A DNA stretch of 64,000 nucleotides. It comes from Ulva prolifera (lineage: Eukaryota; Chlorophyta; Ulvophyceae; Ulvales; Ulvaceae). The stretch lies in the NCBI GenBank assembly GCA_023078555.1, contig CM041197.1:8960842-9024841 (forward strand), given 5' to 3'. Shown piece after piece: positions 1-10,300 of the stretch. Below the pieces are notes generated by a model, which saw only the letters and a program-made list of their open reading frames with translations, had not been told where the DNA came from and did no database searches. The position numbers were made by a program, and so were the translations under genes. Positions within the stretch are counted from its first letter, which is position 1. Every line of letters begins with the position of its first letter.

Positions 1-770
1 GTCTGCTTCTGGAGAGCAAGGAGCTTCGAGTCGAGGAGTTCGCACTCGCGGGGCAGCATACCGGACAGCATCAAGTTCACAAAATCAAGGGCCGCTTGGA
101 ACCCCCGGGCAGTACCCCCAGTGACCGCAAGGATCATCTCAAAGGTCCAACCCGAGGGGCCCCCAGCTCGGCCTTTTTTGTGGTTCTTGATGCGGTCAAG
201 CACCCGCACAAGCAGGGTGCTGTCAATCTGAAGAGCAGGCACGTCGCACTCGAGAGGCGGCGGCGGCGCCGCCGCCGGGTGCAACGCACGCAACTTCTCC
301 ATGACGGCGGGGGACGACGTGTCGGCCGGCTTCTCGTCGTTCAGGCGACGGGCGGCAATGTGGATGCTCCCACCTTTCACTCCTGACTCCACTCGCTCTG
401 CTAGACGCGCTTCCTCAGTCATCTGCTTCCGCCGATGGGTCACCGATGGCACGAAGCCTCCCTCGTCCTCCAGCTCCCCACACCGGTACTTGGCCATGAT
501 GGCCAGCATGCGCTTGTCACGCTTGTCGGTGTCGCTGCCACCTCGCGGCTCAGCAAGGACAAGCGAGGGGAGGCGGAGGAGTGCGGCGATGGGGGCTAGC
601 ACCTGGTTCAACGCACTTCGGCCTCCTGCCTCTGCCGCAGCCGACGAGATAGCCTCGAGGGCCTGGGCAGAGCAGAGGCTAAAGTCGCGGGTGAGCTGTT
701 CTGACACTGCCCGCCTGATGAACTTGCGAGTGGTGCCGCCGCCATGTTGCTGGCCTGTGCGTGGACAGTA

Positions 771-2004
771 GGGCTGTAAATTTAACTTTCCACTTAAGTT
801 ACACATACCGGGCCATCGTATGGCAAAGCAAAGCAATACATCAAGCTAACACACACAACAAGCTAACAAGCCAAGCGAGCGGCCGCCACACGAGCAACCA
901 CTAGGGGGTAAATTTAACTTTACCCCCATTTTAACTCAGTTTAAAATGCTATTTTACTTCACAATTTTAACGTTAAACCGATTCAGAGGCGTTTAGGGGG
1001 TATTTTACTTTTATTTTACTTTACCGTGTTTTAACGTTAAGGGTGCTTTAAAATAAAAAATTAGGCCAAAAAGGGCTGCATTCACATTGGCTTTGACCGA
1101 CCTCACATGACAAAGAACTCTAGCAATGCACGGTGGCCATGGTTGAACTATCACACATGTTGCTGAGTTCAATGTGTGACACTATGCGCTTTCTAATGCT
1201 TTGGGAGTCAAATTCCGTAGTCTCTGTGTGCACCTGTCTTTGATTTGGCAGTGAGCAACTGCCAAGCATGCCGCGAAGTAAGCGGCCTGCAGACTCTTAA
1301 GAGACTGATATTCTTGACGAGGAAAGTCTTGATGATGTGGTAGGTGTTGGTGGCTCTAGAAAACGTAGAAAGACTGCTGCGACTGCGGTGGCTCAAAAGA
1401 AGAAGCCGGTCCAGAAAGCATCTACGAAGAAGGGCAAAACCCGAGAGAAGGCAGAAAATTTCAGCGAGGCGAGCAAGGCGAATGGGGTGTTACGACTTAT
1501 GTCCTCGACCAGCCGCCTCAAGAGCAACGAAGCTCCATCTGCGCAGCTCAAGCGATCATCATGATGCTGGTCATGCCCATCTCCTTAATGGTTGTGATGC
1601 GGCTGTAGTTGCGATTCCACCATTCAAAGACCCGTTTGAGTTTGTCGATGAAGTGGATGAGGAGGAGCTGGTGTTGCAGAACAAGGGTGCTGCAGCATGT
1701 GAGCTTGATTCTTCTAGCCTAGGATCATGCGCATCATTGTCAGGTTGCTCAGGAGGCGCCGACAGTTGGTAGGTGGTGCAAGAGGTCTGTCTAGGTCTCT
1801 GCGGACGTGTTTGTGGTGCTCTAAGGCGGTCTAGTTGTTGTGTCAGGCCTCCTCGACGTGTTTAACAAGTTTAAGGGTAAAGCGGCAAAACACTTGTTTA
1901 AAACACGTTTAAAGTAAAGCTTTTTGAAGCTATTTTACTTTTATTATACTTTAGCTTTCTTAATTAACGTTAAACCAGGCTCCCAAATGTTAAATTTACA
2001 GCCC
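771..2004. mobile_element. Non-autonomous DNA transposon with 16-bp terminal inverted repeats and TA duplication
   Basis: The two ends are perfect inverted repeats of 16 bp: GGGCTGTAAATTTAAC at 771-786 and its complement at 1989-2004. Both are flanked by TA (769-770 and 2005-2006), which reads as a target-site duplication. Element plus one TA is 1236 bp, a multiple of three. Subterminal regions (about 905-1075 and 1860-1980) are AT-rich and full of TTTAAA, TTAACGTTAA and TATTTTACTTT motifs on both sides, unlike the GC-rich flanks. TA duplication suggests the Tc1/mariner superfamily, but the terminal GGG also recalls PIF/Harbinger, so the family is open. No transposase is recognisable inside. 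Confidence 0.85.
1268..1564 (+). pseudogene. Lys/Arg-rich ORF remnant inside the TA element
   Basis: From ATG 1268 the frame reads MPRSKRPADS, meets a TAA at 1298, and then stays open to 1564 with an acidic segment (ETDILDEESLDD) followed by a strongly basic stretch with GSRKRRK and KKGKTREK motifs. An acidic patch followed by a nuclear-localisation-like patch would suit the DNA-binding accessory protein of a DNA transposon. No DDE catalytic domain is visible in the element. A second overlapping frame to 1772 has an acidic segment (FVDEVDEEELVLQ). I call it a decayed or internally deleted transposon protein; the match to a named family is not made. Confidence 0.35.
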
Positions 2005-2278
2005 TAGTGGACAGGCTTGAGCGCCGCGCAGCCCTTTGTGCTTCCTTGGCGCTTGCTTCCAGCCGCCTCCGCGTCCCTTTGCCGCTCTGCCGGCGCCACC
2101 GCGGCTCGTGCCGGCGCTTGGGGCGGAGCTGCGGGCCGGGCGGGCTGCTCGCGCGTTCCGGCAATCGCGCCAGGTGCTGACTGTTGTGAGATGTTCATCT
2201 CACCTCCGGCGCAGGCTGGTAGATGCGCACACGCATAATGACCTCCAGGTGCTTCCAAGCACGTACATGACCGAATAA

Positions 2279-3650
2279 GATAAAACGGTCCGGATATTGC
2301 ATCATCACATAGTCATCAGATTATAATCATTTGTCATTTCGCGTTGTCGAATACCCGGACAGCGATACATTATTTGGCCTTTCAACATCATGGGCCTCAG
2401 TCGCGCACTGCTCACCATGTGGCTACGAGGGCGTCGCGCACCAGTCATATCACTCTTCACTAACATCTTCATATATCTCATTATTAAGCACTGATATCAT
2501 CGTGCATTTAGACGTGCGCACGAACACAACTTAAGATCACATCAAACGACACAGCATATCAATAGTTAGCTACGTCACTGGTCATGGGACATGCATGATG
2601 ACACATTCATAGTCACACGTCATCAGTCATACTCAGCATGCACATGGTCAACTGTGCACAGGCCATTCGGAGGCACTAAGTCACCTATGCCCCGAACCCG
2701 CTACGCGGTGGCCACGCTAGAGTACTACACGAAATTGTTATAAAGTCACATTTGGGGTTAAACTCCGACATGCACGTTATACTCCGAGACGCGCTGTTAT
2801 CGCACCGGAATCTACATGCATATGTCAGTGAGCACAATCATACTCGTCACATCATAACGCTGGCACCGAGTCCGGTGTCCATTGCTTGTCAGCCAATCAT
2901 ATTAGATATCCCGCGATTATTAGGGATTCCATTCAGTGTGCTCCACTTTTGTGTAGCACTTTAGCGTGGCCAGCCTTAGCAGGGGTGTCCTGGGTGCATT
3001 CCAAACGGTATTTATACCGTGCACTTGCTGGGATTCGTCCTTCTGTTTTTTCAGAGTTCGAATTGGGGAACCTATTTCCACTCTGTCGTAACACATTTCT
3101 GTCTGACACCCATTTTGTTGACCCTGTCTTACTCCATAGTTGATTACAGTCTCCGCACTGCAACGTAAGGCCCTCTTCATCCACGCCAAGTCATATACAG
3201 GTGCTCGTCAGCGCCCCGGAGGCTTCTACCTCTCTCGACACTGACTGTTCAGCGGTGGCTGCAGGCGGGTCGGCAGGGGCGGGCTGGGCTGGCGGGGGGG
3301 GTGGTGGCGGAGGAAGGTCCGGCTGAGGCTGCTCCACGGGGTGCGCGGCGCCTGCGCTGGCTGTGGCTCCACGGTCGGCGGGTTCATCATTGGCGGGAAT
3401 CGGGCGGTTGGAAGATGGTCGGTTGTTGTGAAAGTGCCTCGTAGCGCACAAGGCAGGTGCACATGCGAATGCACGCACGGGGTGACACGTGGCAGTCACC
3501 AGCCCGCGAATGAGAAGACACATTCCAGCTTTCTGTATAGGTCGAACAAGGTCATGGTTCAAGTATCTGACTCAGATACTGACCATGTAGGTGTGATCCC
3601 AGATCTCAGGCGTCATGTGCTAAGTACTCCGCACACATACTTAACATTTC
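2279..3650. other. Intergenic, no convincing gene
   Basis: This stretch is AT-richer than its surroundings and has only short open frames without recognisable motifs. At 3294-3340 a G-rich strand encodes, on the minus strand, a poly-proline run with no domain around it. I see nothing else to annotate. Confidence 0.4.
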
Positions 3651-3700
3651 GCCCAACTAAACTTGCGGTATGACGCTTCCACTCGCGCTTGCATTCGAAC
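3628..3700 (-). repeat. Dispersed repeat, copy 1 (second copy at 6286-6356)
   Basis: About 70 bp here (from ACTCCGCACACATACT to ATTCGAACA) match 6286-6356 with some ten differences by eye, in the same orientation. Both end with a TTCGAA core, which on the minus strand looks like part of a tRNA B box, but no A box is evident upstream. Both copies lie at the 3' end of minus-strand frames with similar endings (RVEAS...AKC). It is probably the end of a short interspersed element. Confidence 0.55.
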
Positions 3701-4205
3701 ATCGGTGCGCCTGTGGTGCATCTGTAGGCGTCGCTGCTCCGGTGGCTGCTGCAGGGGTGGGCGCTGGGGCTGGCGTGGCTGATGTGCTTGACGGACCTTC
3801 AGCAGCTGGAGCAGCGTTGGCTGCTTCTTCAGTGCAGGGAGGTTCCTCAGAGCAGCTCCGGGAGGGCTGGCCCGAGAGAGCACCGGGATCCTCTCTCAGC
3901 TTCGCCCTCCGCGACCGCGGAGCGCTAGCTGGCACAGAATCAACTCGTAACTTGGTTGCGAGCTGCTTCTGGAGCCGGCTAGCGGCTGCAGGCGGTTGCT
4001 TTGGAGTATCATCTGCTTTGCTGTTCTCAGCGTCGACCTCTGCGTGGCTGCCTTGCAAGCAGCGCTCGCCTTCAGATCTTGCTGCTGCTGCTTCATCTTC
4101 TGCTTCTGGATGCAGCTGCGCGCGCTGGAGCTTTATGGGCGAGCGTGCTGGAGCTGCAACGCCTTCAGGCGTCCCAGAGCGCCTTCTCTTCGACGTTGAG
4201 GACAT
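3657..4205 (-). CDS. Hypothetical Ala/Pro/Ser-rich ORF, doubtful
   Basis: An ATG-started frame of 182 codons opens with MSSTSKRRRSGTPEG, a basic patch, and continues as Ala-, Pro-, Ser- and Glu-rich low-complexity sequence. It ends inside the dispersed repeat at 3628-3700. No conserved domain, signal peptide or membrane segment is seen. GC-rich DNA yields such long frames by chance, and the plus strand is open over nearly the same interval. It may be an ORF1-like remnant of a retroelement or no gene at all. Confidence 0.2.
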   Translation of the reverse strand: MSSTSKRRRSGTPEGVAAPARSPIKLQRAQLHPEAEDEAAAARSEGERCLQGSHAEVDAENSKADDTPKQPPAAASRLQKQLATKLRVDSVPASAPRSRRAKLREDPGALSGQPSRSCSEEPPCTEEAANAAPAAEGPSSTSATPAPAPTPAAATGAATPTDAPQAHRCSNASASGSVIPQV

Positions 4206-4330
4206 GCTCTAATAGAGCGTCGTCATAAAATAAAATCCTGGCACATTGTTTTCTTTCTGTGCTTCGCTGTAACCAGCCGAGTCTCGAGCTCTTTCCCTTT
4301 GTGGACACGCAGCCCCCTCCAACAACCGTG

Positions 4331-4500
4331 GCAGCTGTGGCAGCAGCGGCCCCCGCCCCTCTCGAGCAGTCCCCGCCATCAGCCGCCTCCAGCAGCCGCG
4401 GCAGAGGCGGCCCTCACCGCTCTTGCGCAATCCCCTCCAGCAGCCGCAGCTGATGCGGCCCCCACCGCGCTTGAGCAGTCCCCGCCTTCAGCGGCAACAA
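4331..4500 (+). repeat. Degenerate ~60-bp tandem repeat, Ala/Pro-coding
   Basis: About three units repeat a pattern of GCAGC(T/C)G...GCGGCCC(T/C)CACC...CT(T/C)GAGCAGTCCCCGCC. In the plus frame starting at 4299 each unit reads approximately AALTALAQSPPAAA. The frame continues to 4793 through the adjoining poly-C tract as poly-proline. I treat this as low-complexity DNA; a real Pro-rich extracellular protein is possible but there is no signal peptide or second domain. Confidence 0.5.
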
Positions 4501-4510
4501 TTGTGCCCCG

Positions 4511-4558
4511 CCCCCCCCCCCCCCCCCCCCCCCCCTCCCCCCCCCCCCCCCCCCCCCC
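4511..4558 (+). repeat. Long poly-C tract (C25-T-C22)
   Basis: Two cytosine runs of 25 and 22 bases are separated by a single T. Homopolymers of this length are prone to sequencing and assembly error, so the exact length should not be trusted. They lie in the poly-proline frame described beside them. Confidence 0.9.
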
Positions 4559-4993
4559 TGTGCAACGCCCGCCCTCGTGCACAGCAGCTGTTGCCGGCCC
4601 CCCGCTTGCGCAGCCACACCCTGCAGCCACCATCGCCCCTGTTGCTGCAGCTGCCCACAGTTCGGCCAACGTGTATGACATGTTTGCCAGAGATCTAGGC
4701 CCAGACCCGACCATAAATCCCAAGACTGAACTTGCTGCAAATGCACTCGCAAGCATGAAATATGGTCGGATCGATGCCAGTGGCGGCAACTAACTCCATG
4801 GACGTCCGGAAGTCGAGCCGCACCGGTAAGAAACGCCCCCTACCCACCCCGACTGCACACATTGGCCAGACACAAGAGTTAAGGCGGGTCTCCGGGTTCC
4901 GCAAGCGGAAGCTCCCAAGGACCTGGTGTTCAACTGAGATGTGGCCCAACAACCTGAAGCCTCTTGAAACACATTAGCTGTGGGAGATCCTTG

Positions 4994-7330
4994 CATGCCG
5001 GCTTACGTTATTGTTAGCTAGCGACTGCCACCTTGGGTGCCAATGAAGACAAAGCCTGTAAACACCACCGGTGCATGACATGGGCGCCTGTTTAGGTGAT
5101 TGCATTCCACTTACGAAGTTTGCATCTGACTATTGCCTGCGTTGCCTAGAACACAACGCGTTCCATTGCTTGTTCCATTGCATGTTTCCATTGTGTGCTC
5201 CATTGCATGTCCAATTTTGTAAACCCCATTTCTAAAATGCACAGGAGTTTGGTTTGCATGTGTACAAGTGATGTATGTTCTCTACATCGAAATTCTCCCA
5301 ATGTCGTACCGTTGGTCTCCATAGGTCCACCAAAGTAGACGCACCTGTTTACTGCGGTTGCATGTCTACAGCAGCGGCATGCAATAGTCCAACAAGAGCC
5401 ATGGCGGGCCTGGGGGCAGGGAACAGAGGCCTCTGTGGTGCACGACACTTCATGCCCATACCAGGCAGGGCCGTCACAGCCACAGTGAGTCCACCAAAGG
5501 TTGCCTGCGACCTCCAGTGGAATAAAATGTTATTTAAGCTGCACACATGCAGACTGGATAGGCGTCTGGCTTCGCCAATTGGCTGGGCCAGAGGCCCATG
5601 CTGGGTCGGTGAGCTGAAGGTACGTAGACAGGCAGCTATGGGCATCGCAGGCTTGAATTATTACTTCTAATTAGCTTGTAGTTGTACTGGTTGCTTCGCC
5701 AAGCGCGACAGGCCTCACGCTCCGTACGCCAGAAACACAGCGACCACGACTACCGAGCCGACAGGCAGAACATCGATCTTGGCATATGCTACTGTACCAA
5801 ACACCTCTAATGGCACTCAGGAAACTACAGTTGTATTGGCCAGCTGTGAGACGCAGTCGCATACCTTTCGCCGGACATCACTGTACCGCGAAATCCTGGC
5901 CGAGGTTTAAAAGCGGCTGCTCCCCTGTAGCGAAGCAGAACTTATTCGTATCATTTGATAAGTAAGCTGAAACGTGATCGGCTAGATCCGGCTTGCGCCC
6001 CACAAGGCCTCGCCAGATACTTTCCACCATCGAATTAGTAGCCTACAGATGACAAAGCCGCTCGAAGCTGGCGAACACCGCATTTGGGACAAACATGACA
6101 AAACGAAGTTGCTCGCGAGCTGGCCAGGCCCCTGGCGCTTTGTGCGCGGCTCGCCAGATCTGCCCAAAAGACCGCCCTCAGGCACATGTACTCGCCAAAC
6201 CAGTGACTGTTCGCCACACAAGCAACCACCAAGACTCACCCCAATCGCGGACCTCAGCCATCAACCCGGGCGACAGCCAAACACAACTCCGCACACATAC
6301 TCAACATTTCGCCCGACTCAAGTTACAGGATGACGCTTCCACTCGCGATTGGATTCGAACACACAGGATATGAGACACGAGTATATGTGTATACGCAATG
6401 GCTTCAGGGCCCTCAACATATGACACCTGGGGGTGCCAGAGCTTGCTCCGCAGGATGAAGTACAAAGTCCAGATGGTTGCATGTGGGCGCTTTTGGTTAC
6501 TGTGCACATGTGACGTACACCTGCATCACCAAACGATCATACCCGGAGCGGGGGTGCACAAGGTTCGATACAACATGCATAATACGGCACGACCATCGTC
6601 ACCCACATCAGGACCCAGGTCAGGGTATTAACGTTGCTGATGCTTCCAGCAACGATCGTTACCGATGACTGAGTGTCGCATGATATTGGCCATGTGAACG
6701 TTGTTTGAGGCACACATACGCCACACAATACTCACCCAGCATCGACAACGAGAGCAGCAGTCAGTGCCTGTGTCGCACACCATGTAACTTTGCCTCTACA
6801 TCAACCATACACTTTGGCATATCACAGGCAAAAGGTGCACTGACAGCTGCTGCCGCACACATGAGCTGCCGCTCATGCAAGATTGGTTCAGATGTTACGG
6901 CTCTACAGCTGGACGACCCAGCCTCGCCACATTCCAGCCATGCATCCTGCAGGCGGTCACACATCCGATGCGGGTCGCCCCGCAGCGCAGACGGTCGTGA
7001 CCTCAGGCGCTGACGCACAGGCAAGCAGTTGCTTCACACATCGCTCACAGGCAAATGTGTGTCCGCGCCTGTATATGCCGTGATGCAAGCTCAATGCGGC
7101 GGCGGTGTGACCTGCAGGGCCAAACAGCGCGCTTGGCAGGCAACCACATCAAAAACACAACTGCAGTCGCCCAGGCTGACAGAGCGGGCCCGTGTCAACC
7201 TCTCCACTATTCAGCATATTGCCGCACACATGTGCAGGAGTTGTGTGGATTGCATATTGGCCGGGCGCCTGGGGCAAAAAAGTGGCCAAGGAGGAGTTGG
7301 GGGTGGACTACAGCGGCTTGAGACTAGCGG
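4994..7330. other. Intergenic, short repeats only
   Basis: No conserved coding segment is seen. At 5161-5210 four imperfect 12-13-bp units of the type TTCCATTGCATG stand in tandem. The dispersed-repeat copy at 6286-6356 is the only other structure I can support. Numerous short open frames on both strands lack motifs. Confidence 0.4.
6286..6356 (-). repeat. Dispersed repeat, copy 2
   Basis: It matches 3628-3700 in the same orientation, beginning ACTCCGCACACATACT and ending GGATTCGAACA. The two copies are 2.6 kb apart and flank unrelated sequence, so this is a dispersed element and not a tandem duplication. Confidence 0.55.
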
Positions 7331-7337
7331 GGCTCAG

Positions 7338-10300
7338 TCATGACTCGCGGCCAGACTGCGAGGCCTGCTGGGACACGCGCTGCGAGGCCTGCTGTGTGAG
7401 CTGCTGGTAGCGGCCGTACATCGAGTTCTCGATCTTGGTGAGCTGCGCCTCGAGCTGTGCCTTGCGCTCCCGCGCCTTCGTCACCTCGTGCCGCATGATC
7501 GTCTCCCGCTCCTGCACCGCACGCCGCTCGTGGGACTGTCGAGATCTATGCTTCGCTTATCTTCAAGATGGTGTGAGCTGTGTCTCCCATGGGGGTCCCG
7601 CAGGTGCATCATTGCCAGACCACCTGGTGACGCATGCGCCCCCCCCCTGACGCTGTGCCGGACTCCGTCAAGTCAAGCAAGCTGCCAGGTCCTGACCGCC
7701 AGCGCTATGGTGACGACGTCGCCGCTGGTCCTCGGCCCGTTGGACGTCATCTTCCAGGAGTGGCTCCTGGATGGCTTCTGTTTGCAGCGATCGACAACGA
7801 TAATGCGCGGTGGCAGTAAGCAAGTCGAAACCGAGGCCGGAGAATGCCACGGTCGACTGACAGACAGCCAAAACTCACTCCACAGGGATGACATCCACAC
7901 CTGCCCCAGGGCGAACTCAAGCTTCAGCTGCGCAAGCTCGTTCAGCACGCCCTCGTGCTCGGCGATGTCCACCACGGTCCGCTTCTTCCCGCTCGTGCCT
8001 GCCTCGGCAGCCGCAACCACGGCGACATCGACACCGCCACCGTCCACGGCAACACCACCCCCCCGCACCGCGTCCGCGAGTTTTGTGGCGGCACTCGCAG
8101 CAGCCGCGGCCGCCGCGGACGCGTCGCTCGCAACCTTTGTCAGCGCCAAGGTGTCCATCGCGGACGACGCTGTGGTTCCCATCGCGAGGGCGCTGCCGCT
8201 GCCGCCATCGGCCGCTGAAGCGTCGCTTGCACACGATGGGCCACCGGCGCTCTGCGCACGGGCCCACTCCTTCAGCTCCGCCATGAGCACCTTGTTCGCA
8301 TGCACGAGCTCCATCTGCTTGTCTGCGAGCTCCAGTGCGTTATGCTGTAGCGCGTCGCGCTCCCGCCGCAGCATGTCGTTGTCCTGCCGCAGCTGCCGCG
8401 TGATGCCCTCCGCATCGTCCACCTGCACCCGACTGACTGTCAGGTGCAATACCTTGGACGGTGGATCGGCAGGGCACTAATACACACAACCAGGCAGTGT
8501 CGCTGACCTGCATGTCACGCCGTCACTGAGGCTCGATTGCCGTCCATGAAATGCTCAACACACTCTGCCCGGACCTGGCCGGTAATCTCAACCCTGACAA
8601 TACCTGTGCACCCTAACCATCGGTTTGCAGACACTGAGGCAGGGATGTGCTGCAGCAGAGCACCTTTTGCTGGAGACTGGCAGCGCGCTCCTCTGCGGCG
8701 GACACGTCCTGCAGCAGATCCTGCCGCTCCGTGTCCCAGGCCTTCATGAGGCCGGCACCGGGGCCGTCGCGCAGCGTGTGCACCGCCTCATCGAGCTGCG
8801 CGATGCGCGCGTCGCGCTCTGCGATGCCGCAGGCCGCCTCATCGCGCGACGCCTGCGCCGCTGCCAGCCTCTCTTCCAACGCCGCCTGCAGCCACAAATG
8901 CAGCGCGTCGCGTCATGCATCGTATGAAACACACTTCCATGACCTTTGGTCAGGCAGGCGGATAGCATCTGCTTGTGGGTTTCCATGCACCAGGCAGGAC
9001 CACAGCGACAGGGACGTTGGCAGCAGGTCTGCCTTGCGCTGCGCAAAGCACACCTCTCTGTTTGGAAAGCACACCTGTGTATGTGGGGTGCGAATGAAGG
9101 ACCAAAGCACAAGCGCTAGCGCGACACCATGGTAGGACACAAAGAACCGCAAGAATGCGGCCCAAGAATGCGGCCCAAGAATGCGGCACACGCGATCTCT
9201 GTACTGTCGGGGGGAGGGGGCACCTCTGCTGCGCCGCCGAAGCTCTGTTTGCGCACGCTCTCCAGCTTCTCGCTGGCTTCTCGGTGCAGCACCTGCAAGC
9301 GCTCGGCGCGCTGCTCAGCCGCCTGTAGCCGCTGCAGCGCATCATCGCGCTCCGCCTCTGCCGCCGCCGCCTGCATACTGCGCCCGGTGTGTACATATCG
9401 CGGCACTGACTGACGTGGCAGCGGGATGGGTCGGCAGCAGATCTGCCTAGGCCTGCTTCCCGCCCTGCGTTGGGGGCGTCCGAAAGGCGCTGCGTCTTCT
9501 CGCAGCTGCGTAAAGACAAGACGCTCCCGACATGCACTCGTCTGGAGCATAGAAGTTGGGCAAAAAGCAGAATTCTCAGGTCCCCACTCGTCCGGACGGT
9601 GAAGCTGCGATGCATGCCAGACGTGCGATGCAGCCACCCAGCTGACACCAGGCTCAGCGCTGATTGGCGAAGGCACGGCAGGTGAACGATAGAGGCTGAC
9701 ACACCTTTCCATGTACGCCATTTGATTGGGCCGCCCGTTTCGCCTCAGCCAGCTGGCTCCGCAGATCAGACAGGGCCGTCTGGGACTCTCCGAGCCGCTG
9801 AGTCAGCATGCGGTTGCGCTCACGCTCTGCAGACAACTCGCCATCAGCTGCCGGCGCTGCCGCAGAGGTGCGCGGCGCAGGTGAGGCCGCCTCGGCGCGT
9901 GCCACAGCGTCGGCCATCGCCGCACCGGCGGCGGCTGCCTGCATGTGCGCCGCGGACACCGACCGCCGCGGCTGCCGCGCCCCTGCGCCGGGCCGTGCTG
10001 AATGTCCAGGGCTCGGCGCCTCCTGCGCCTGCACGCTGTGTTCAAAGTGACGGCACCATGCATGTGTCGACGGCATCATGGTCACATGGGGCCGGGGTCT
10101 GCGCCAGAAGCGGCAAGCACATCAGTCAGCCAGCAGTAACAACCGACCTCAGTGGCTGAGGCGGCAGGTGCGTGGCCAGAGCGCACCTGCTGCGAAGACA
10201 GGCTAGAGGGAGCAGACTCCTCCGGAAGGCGCGGGAGGGCACCGCCGGGGCGGCCGAAGCTGGCGGTCATGGGGTGGGCAGAGGCGCCGCCGCCGCCAAC

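Larger units (their letters stand above)
1..2198 (-). pseudogene. LINE-type reverse-transcriptase ORF, amino-terminal part, interrupted by a DNA transposon
   Basis: Reading leftwards, an open frame runs from an ATG at 2198 to 2007 and resumes from about 768 to the window edge at 1. Bases 771-2004 are a separate DNA element. If that element and one TA copy are removed the two halves join in one frame without a stop. The second half holds the hallmark segment before the fingers of protist non-LTR reverse transcriptases: an S/G-x-HIAARRLNDEKPA stretch, then a LRALHP motif, then a GGPSGWTFEMI motif near 150-110. The catalytic YxDD core would lie outside the window. The first half is rich in Ala, Pro and Arg. 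A frame extends upstream of 2198 without a convincing start, so the true 5' end is unknown. It is broken by insertion, hence pseudogene. I infer a mobile element gene rather than a host gene. Confidence 0.7.

Noticed and set aside
4299-4793. Pro/Ala-rich 164-codon plus-strand frame as a gene
   Set aside because: It is made of a tandem repeat and a poly-C tract, has no signal peptide or domain, and depends on the uncertain homopolymer length.
6341-6356. tRNA gene suggested by a GGATTCGAACA core
   Set aside because: No cloverleaf, acceptor stem or A box can be drawn; it belongs to a dispersed repeat.
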